A stretch of DNA of 8,940 bases from Oligoflexia bacterium (lineage in GTDB: Bacteria; Myxococcota_A; UBA796; UBA2385): assembly GCA_013152105.1 (NCBI GenBank), contig JAADHA010000150.1, forward strand, positions 1-8,940, in the 5' to 3' direction. A program made the translations under genes and the position numbers. This document shows, piece after piece, positions 5,693 to 8,940 of this stretch. Position 1 is the stretch's first letter, and each line of letters starts with the position of its first letter. The notes under the pieces are model-generated. The model was not told the origin of the DNA and searched no databases. It was given only the letters and a program-made list of their open reading frames with translations.

Positions 5693-6095
5693 GCTCGGCC
5701 ACACCATCCGCTACTGGCCAGACGCGGCGGACCGAGCCGAGCTGGTCCTTGGGCTGGTCGCCTGTGCTCGCCTGCTCTTCGCCGCAGGGGCACAGCAGGT
5801 GGTGATCCCCACCGACCCGGTGATGAAGCTGGCTCCGGGTGACTCCCTGGACGCCCTCGCCGCCCTGGAATTGCGCCGTGGTCTCCTGGACATCACCGCT
5901 GTCCACCCCATGGCCTCGGTGCCGATGGGCGATGACCCGGCGGTCGCCGCTGTGAATAGCATGGGCGCGCACCACCATGTACAGGGGCTGTGGGTGAGCG
6001 ACGGCTCTCTGTTCCCGACGTCGATCGGCGTTCCTCCACAGCTCTCCATCTACTCGCTGGCCCACCACATCGGGCGCGCCATCGCGCTAAGCTGA
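5649..6095 (+). CDS. GMC oxidoreductase, C-terminal substrate-binding domain (second fragment)
   Basis: This 148-residue fragment is open from ATG 5649 to TGA 6093-6095 and continues the GMC protein in a different frame. It begins LHDRTAGRVSAYGE, matching the strand where the substrate domain resumes, and ends with the family's C-terminal signature: AVHPMASVPMGDDPAVAAVN, then HHHVQGLWVSDGSLFPTSIG, then VPPQLSIYSLAHHIGRAIA. The His of VHPM (codon 5904-5906) is the likely first catalytic residue. The second catalytic position, normally Asn or His before the final helix (GVNP), is proline here (codon 6033-6035). No ribosome binding site precedes ATG 5649, so independent translation is doubtful. 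It is best read as the other half of the 4571 gene. It converges on the lipoprotein gene, with 69 bases between stops and no clear terminator. Confidence 0.8.
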   Translation: MLHDRTAGRVSAYGELGHTIRYWPDAADRAELVLGLVACARLLFAAGAQQVVIPTDPVMKLAPGDSLDALAALELRRGLLDITAVHPMASVPMGDDPAVAAVNSMGAHHHVQGLWVSDGSLFPTSIGVPPQLSIYSLAHHIGRAIALS

Positions 6096-6164
6096 AGGCG
6101 GGGATCTGGCCTTTGCCGGCTCGGATTCACAACATCATCCACAGTCCCTGCCCTTTCCCCTCAC

Positions 6165-6731
6165 TCAGTAATTGTGATGCAGGCGTCGCTGGGCCGGTCC
6201 GATGACCAGGTCCAGCCCGCCGATGTCTTCCTGCGCCACCTTGAAGTCCTTGGTGTTGCCGCGAGGCTCGTCTGGGTCGGGGCCGTTGCTGCCGGCATCG
6301 ACATATGCGAAGAGGTGTACCTGGCCCAGATCCTGGGGCACGGCCAGCGTGAAGGGGCCGGGACCGTCGAGTTGTTGCGAGTGCAACATGGCCGAGTATC
6401 CATCGGCGTCGGGCTCGCGCAGCACTTCAAGCCGAAGGCTGCCACTGTACTCGATGGGGACTTCTTGCAGATCGGTGTTGGCCTGCCAGTAGGTCACGGT
6501 GCCGGACAGGGTCACGGTGGGTCCATCGAGGGTCAGGGCGTGGACATCGCGCTGGCCTGGGGCCGGTGGGGCGTCGTCTGCGACACCCCGGCTGGGGTCC
6601 CGGATGCCGGGCGCGTTTATGGGCGCGGGTGGTGGGTCGCTCTTGCACGCGAACAGGACTGCGATGGCCACGGTCAGCACGGGCGCTCCGGTGGTTGATC
6701 TGCGCGCTCCCTGTGGCTGCACGGGGCGCAT
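6165..6731 (-). CDS. Lipoprotein of unknown function
   Basis: This 188-residue protein has a lipoprotein signal peptide. A basic n-region contains ARRS, a hydrophobic core (VLTVAIAVLFA, about 18-28) follows, and the lipobox LFAC ends at C29. Lysine rather than aspartate follows the cysteine, so outer-membrane sorting is likely by the E. coli +2 rule. A Pro-rich, acidic linker (about 31-62) leads to a beta-rich domain (about 63-180) with alternating hydrophobic strands and an acidic loop (VDAGSNGPDPDEPRGN, about 144-159) that could bind calcium. I do not recognise the family; a transthyretin-like or carboxypeptidase-regulatory-like beta sandwich is possible. The start ATG 6729-6731 is well supported by GGAGAG four bases upstream and by the signal peptide. 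An open frame continues back to 6956 but overlaps pta and lacks coding character. It is divergent from pta. Confidence 0.8.
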   Translation of the reverse strand: MRPVQPQGARRSTTGAPVLTVAIAVLFACKSDPPPAPINAPGIRDPSRGVADDAPPAPGQRDVHALTLDGPTVTLSGTVTYWQANTDLQEVPIEYSGSLRLEVLREPDADGYSAMLHSQQLDGPGPFTLAVPQDLGQVHLFAYVDAGSNGPDPDEPRGNTKDFKVAQEDIGGLDLVIGPAQRRLHHNY

Positions 6732-6735
6732 AGGT

Positions 6736-6741
6736 CTCTCC
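6736..6741 (-). promoter_or_regulatory. Ribosome binding site for the lipoprotein gene
   Basis: GGAGAG on the minus strand lies four bases before ATG 6731. It fixes the start so that the lipoprotein signal peptide is N-terminal. A TAAGGT hexamer just upstream (6748-6753, minus) is a weak -10 candidate. Confidence 0.6.
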
Positions 6742-6799
6742 GCCCATACCTTACGCGGTCTTCTCGGCGCGTGGGTTAGCCCGGCGCACTGCTTGCGCT

Positions 6800-6803
6800 G
6801 GAG
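6800..6803 (+). promoter_or_regulatory. Ribosome binding site for the GTG start of pta
   Basis: GGAG lies six bases before GTG 6810. The nearby ATG at 6805 is in a different frame and cannot start pta. The encoded N-terminus (MSHTFLVAPTGSNVGL) aligns with the E. coli Pta N-terminus, confirming GTG 6810. A GGGTTAGCC stretch at 6773-6781 is a weak -10 candidate. Confidence 0.6.
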
Positions 6804-6809
6804 AATGAC

Positions 6810-8933
6810 GTGTCCCACACCTTCCTGGTCGCCCCAACTGGCAGCAATGTCGGCCTCACCACGGTGTGCATGGGCCTCGTTCGAGCCTGTGAGCGCCTGG
6901 GTCTGATGGTCGGCTTCTACCAGCCCATCGCCCAGCCGGGCAAGGGCAGCCGCCACGATCAGTCCACCGACCTGGTGCGCGGGGTCACGACCTTGCGCCC
7001 CCCCGATCCCCTGTCGGCGGACCAGGTCGAAGCCCTGCTATCGGACGATCTGCTCGACGAGCTGATGGACCGGGTCGTGGCTCGCTACCAGCAGGCGGCG
7101 CAGGGGGTGGATGTCGTCATCGTTGAAGCACTGTGGGCGGCCGAACAGCACATCTATGCTTCCGCGGTCAACCAGGCCCTGGCACGGACCCTCGACGCCG
7201 ACGTCGTGCTGGTCTGCGCCCCAGCCGGTCGGGACCAGGACCAGGTGGTCGAGGATATCGCCATCGCCGCGGGGGCCTATGGCAATGGCTCGGTCGCGGG
7301 CGTGGTGCTCAATATGGTCGACGCGGGGGTGGCGGAAGCCCAGAGACCGCCCGCTCCCCCTTCGCTGGTCGGGGCCGAGCCCCTCGCGCTGCCGCGAGAG
7401 CTGTGGGCCTGTCGCGACGCGCTGCTCGCCCAGGGTCTGCCCCTGGTCGGCGCGGTTCCGCTGCGAGCGGGGCTGCTGGCACCCCGGGTCTGGGACCTGG
7501 CGCGCGCCCTGGGGGCCGACATCATCTTCCCCGGCGCCATGCACGAACGTCGGGTGCTGGATGTCGCGGTGTGCGGTCGCACGGTGCCGGGGGTGCTCGA
7601 CGCCTTTCGGCCGGGTACGCTGCTGATCGCGGCCTCGGACCGCCACGATGTGCTGCTCGCGGCCAGCCTGGCCAGCCTCGGCGGTACGCGCTTGGCGGGC
7701 ATCTTGCTCACCCACGGCGGCGACCCGGACCCGCGGGTGATGCGCCTGTGTCGTCGCGCCCTGGCCCAGGGCCTGCCCTTGCTGCGGGTCAAGGCCAACA
7801 GCTTGCAGACGGCCCTCGCCGTGCAGGCCATGGACCGTCGCATCCCGGTGGACGACCCACAGCGGGCCGAAGAGGCCATGAACCATGTCGCTGGAAACAT
7901 CGATCCAGCCTGGCTACAGGCCGCGGTGGGCGCCCCCCGCGAACCACGCGTCTCACCGGCCGCCTTTCGTCACCAGCTCATCGTCCGAGCCCGCCAGCAG
8001 CACGCCCGGATCGTCCTTCCCGAGGGGGATGAGCCCAGGACCATCGCCGCCGCGGCGCTCTGTGTCGAGCGCGGCATCGCGCGCTGCGTGCTGTTGGCGC
8101 CACCCCAGCGGGTCCGGGATGTCGCCGCCGACGCCGGCCTGCACCTGCCCGATGCCCTGGAGATCCTCGACCCCAGCGATCTCGTCGATCGCTATGTCGC
8201 GCCCATGGTCGCGCTGCGAGCGCACAAGGGCCTGACCGCCAGCGCCGCCCAGGACCAGCTCCGCGACACGGTCATCCTGGGCACGATGATGCTCCAGCAG
8301 GGCGATGTCGATGGCCTGGTCTCGGGGGCGGTTCACACGACCGCCAACACGATCCGGCCTGCCCTGCAGCTTGTCCGCACCCGGCCGGGCTGTGACCTGG
8401 TCAGCTCCTGCTTCTTCATGCTGCTTCCCGATCAGGTCCTGGTCTTCGCCGACTGCGCGGTCAACCCCGACCCGGATGCTGGCCAGCTCGCCGACATCGC
8501 CTTGGCCACGGCGGACACGGCGGCCGCCTTCGGGATCGAGCCTCGGGTCGCGATGATCAGCTATGCCACGGGCTCATCGGCACGGGGCACCAAGGTCGAG
8601 AAGGTGAGCCAGGCCACGGCCCGTCAGCGCCGACCAGACCTGGAGATCGACGGGCCCCTTCAGTACGACGCCGCGGTGGTGCCCAGCGTCGGGGCCGCCA
8701 AGGCGCCGGGCTCGGTGGTGGCCGGTCGGGCCCGGGTCTTCATCTTCCCGGACCTCAACACCGGGAACACGACCTACAAGGCGGTCCAACGCTCGGCTGG
8801 TGTCGTCTCCATCGGGCCGGTCCTACAGGGTCTGGCCAAACCGGTCAACGACCTGTCCCGGGGTGCATTGGTCGAGGACATCATCTTCACGATCGCGCTG
8901 ACCGGCATCCAGGCGCAGATGCCGCCTGCCTGA
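6810..8933 (+). CDS. pta: Phosphate acetyltransferase (long, multi-domain form)
   Basis: Pta interconverts acetyl-CoA plus phosphate with acetyl phosphate plus CoA in the cytoplasm, the first step of the Pta-AckA acetate pathway and a source of acetyl phosphate for protein acetylation and signalling. The 707-residue length and layout match E. coli Pta (about 714). Residues 1-210 are the P-loop-like N-terminal domain (APTGSNVGLTTV at 8-19, FYQPIAQP at 36-43, VDVVIVEAL at 100-108). Residues about 215-340 are a DRTGG-type domain (LIAASDRHDVLLAASLASL). Residues about 385-705 are the catalytic PTA_PTB domain: IVLPEGDEPRT (401-411), GLVSGAVHTTANTIRP (502-517), FADCAVNPDPDAGQLA (546-561), FGIEPRVAMISYATGSS (574-590), GPLQYDAAV (615-623) and VFIFPDLNTGNTTYKAVQRS (643-662). 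The N-terminal domains in E. coli mediate allosteric control by NADH and pyruvate. The GTG start has a good ribosome binding site. ackA is not in the window; only seven bases remain downstream. Confidence 0.97.
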   Translation: MSHTFLVAPTGSNVGLTTVCMGLVRACERLGLMVGFYQPIAQPGKGSRHDQSTDLVRGVTTLRPPDPLSADQVEALLSDDLLDELMDRVVARYQQAAQGVDVVIVEALWAAEQHIYASAVNQALARTLDADVVLVCAPAGRDQDQVVEDIAIAAGAYGNGSVAGVVLNMVDAGVAEAQRPPAPPSLVGAEPLALPRELWACRDALLAQGLPLVGAVPLRAGLLAPRVWDLARALGADIIFPGAMHERRVLDVAVCGRTVPGVLDAFRPGTLLIAASDRHDVLLAASLASLGGTRLAGILLTHGGDPDPRVMRLCRRALAQGLPLLRVKANSLQTALAVQAMDRRIPVDDPQRAEEAMNHVAGNIDPAWLQAAVGAPREPRVSPAAFRHQLIVRARQQHARIVLPEGDEPRTIAAAALCVERGIARCVLLAPPQRVRDVAADAGLHLPDALEILDPSDLVDRYVAPMVALRAHKGLTASAAQDQLRDTVILGTMMLQQGDVDGLVSGAVHTTANTIRPALQLVRTRPGCDLVSSCFFMLLPDQVLVFADCAVNPDPDAGQLADIALATADTAAAFGIEPRVAMISYATGSSARGTKVEKVSQATARQRRPDLEIDGPLQYDAAVVPSVGAAKAPGSVVAGRARVFIFPDLNTGNTTYKAVQRSAGVVSIGPVLQGLAKPVNDLSRGALVEDIIFTIALTGIQAQMPPA

Positions 8934-8940
8934 GCGGCTT

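Noticed and set aside
6096..6164. Possible intrinsic terminator between the convergent GMC and lipoprotein genes
   Set aside because: Only a weak five-base stem (CTGGC/GCCGG with a wobble) is visible near 6106-6120, with no T-tract on either strand.
6732..6956. N-terminal extension of the lipoprotein frame back to 6956
   Set aside because: It would overlap the start of pta by about 150 bases and bury the signal peptide. ATG 6731 has a strong ribosome binding site and a correct lipoprotein signal.
7133..8032. 299-codon plus-strand frame inside pta
   Set aside because: Gly/Arg/Pro/Ala-rich out-of-frame shadow of pta with no motifs; pta is intact from end to end.

Overview
The window is GC-rich, densely coding bacterial chromosome, with third codon positions almost all G or C, several GTG starts and intergenic gaps mostly under 120 bases. 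The gene content is a proteobacteria-type leucyl/phenylalanyl-tRNA-protein transferase (Aat), a long multi-domain phosphate acetyltransferase (Pta), a TrmH-type RNA methyltransferase, an ScsD-like thioredoxin, and a GMC oxidoreductase with its small partner domain. This fits a proteobacterial or deltaproteobacterial/Myxococcota-like organism. That placement is inference from gene content and composition only. I saw no rRNA, tRNA, CRISPR array, insertion sequence or integrase.

Layout. 1-824 (+) is the 3' part of a TPR-like helical repeat protein. 838-1488 (-) is a TrmH/SpoU 2'-O-ribose methyltransferase, convergent with it. 1581-2081 (+) is a membrane-anchored ScsD/TlpA-like thiol-disulfide protein, divergent from trmH. 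2116-2820 (-) is aat. 2934-4574 (+) is an unusual single ORF: a PLP fold-II enzyme domain (ACC deaminase/D-cysteine desulfhydrase family), then an internal twin-arginine and hydrophobic segment, then a domain like the small subunit of gluconate 2-dehydrogenase. It overlaps by ATGA with 4571-6095 (+), a GMC flavoprotein oxidoreductase split by one +1 frameshift near 5645. 6165-6731 (-) is a lipoprotein of unknown function. 6810-8933 (+) is pta, complete, ending just before the window edge.

How they fit together. Most genes are independent housekeeping units: tRNA modification, N-end-rule tagging, acetyl-CoA/acetyl-phosphate interconversion and envelope thiol redox. The exception is the 2934-6095 pair. 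A small twin-arginine subunit domain next to a GMC flavoprotein is a known two-subunit dehydrogenase arrangement. Here the small subunit is fused in frame behind a PLP enzyme, which puts an export-type signal in the middle of a protein. The GMC partner is frameshifted and has proline where the family usually has a catalytic Asn or His. The pair is either a novel fused or coupled oxidation module, possibly with an internal start and recoding, or a module in decay. This is the most interesting part of the window.

Several genes have a TAGNCY-like hexamer just upstream. For trmH and aat it lies only 6-7 bases before the start codon and no Shine-Dalgarno is visible, which suggests leaderless mRNAs.
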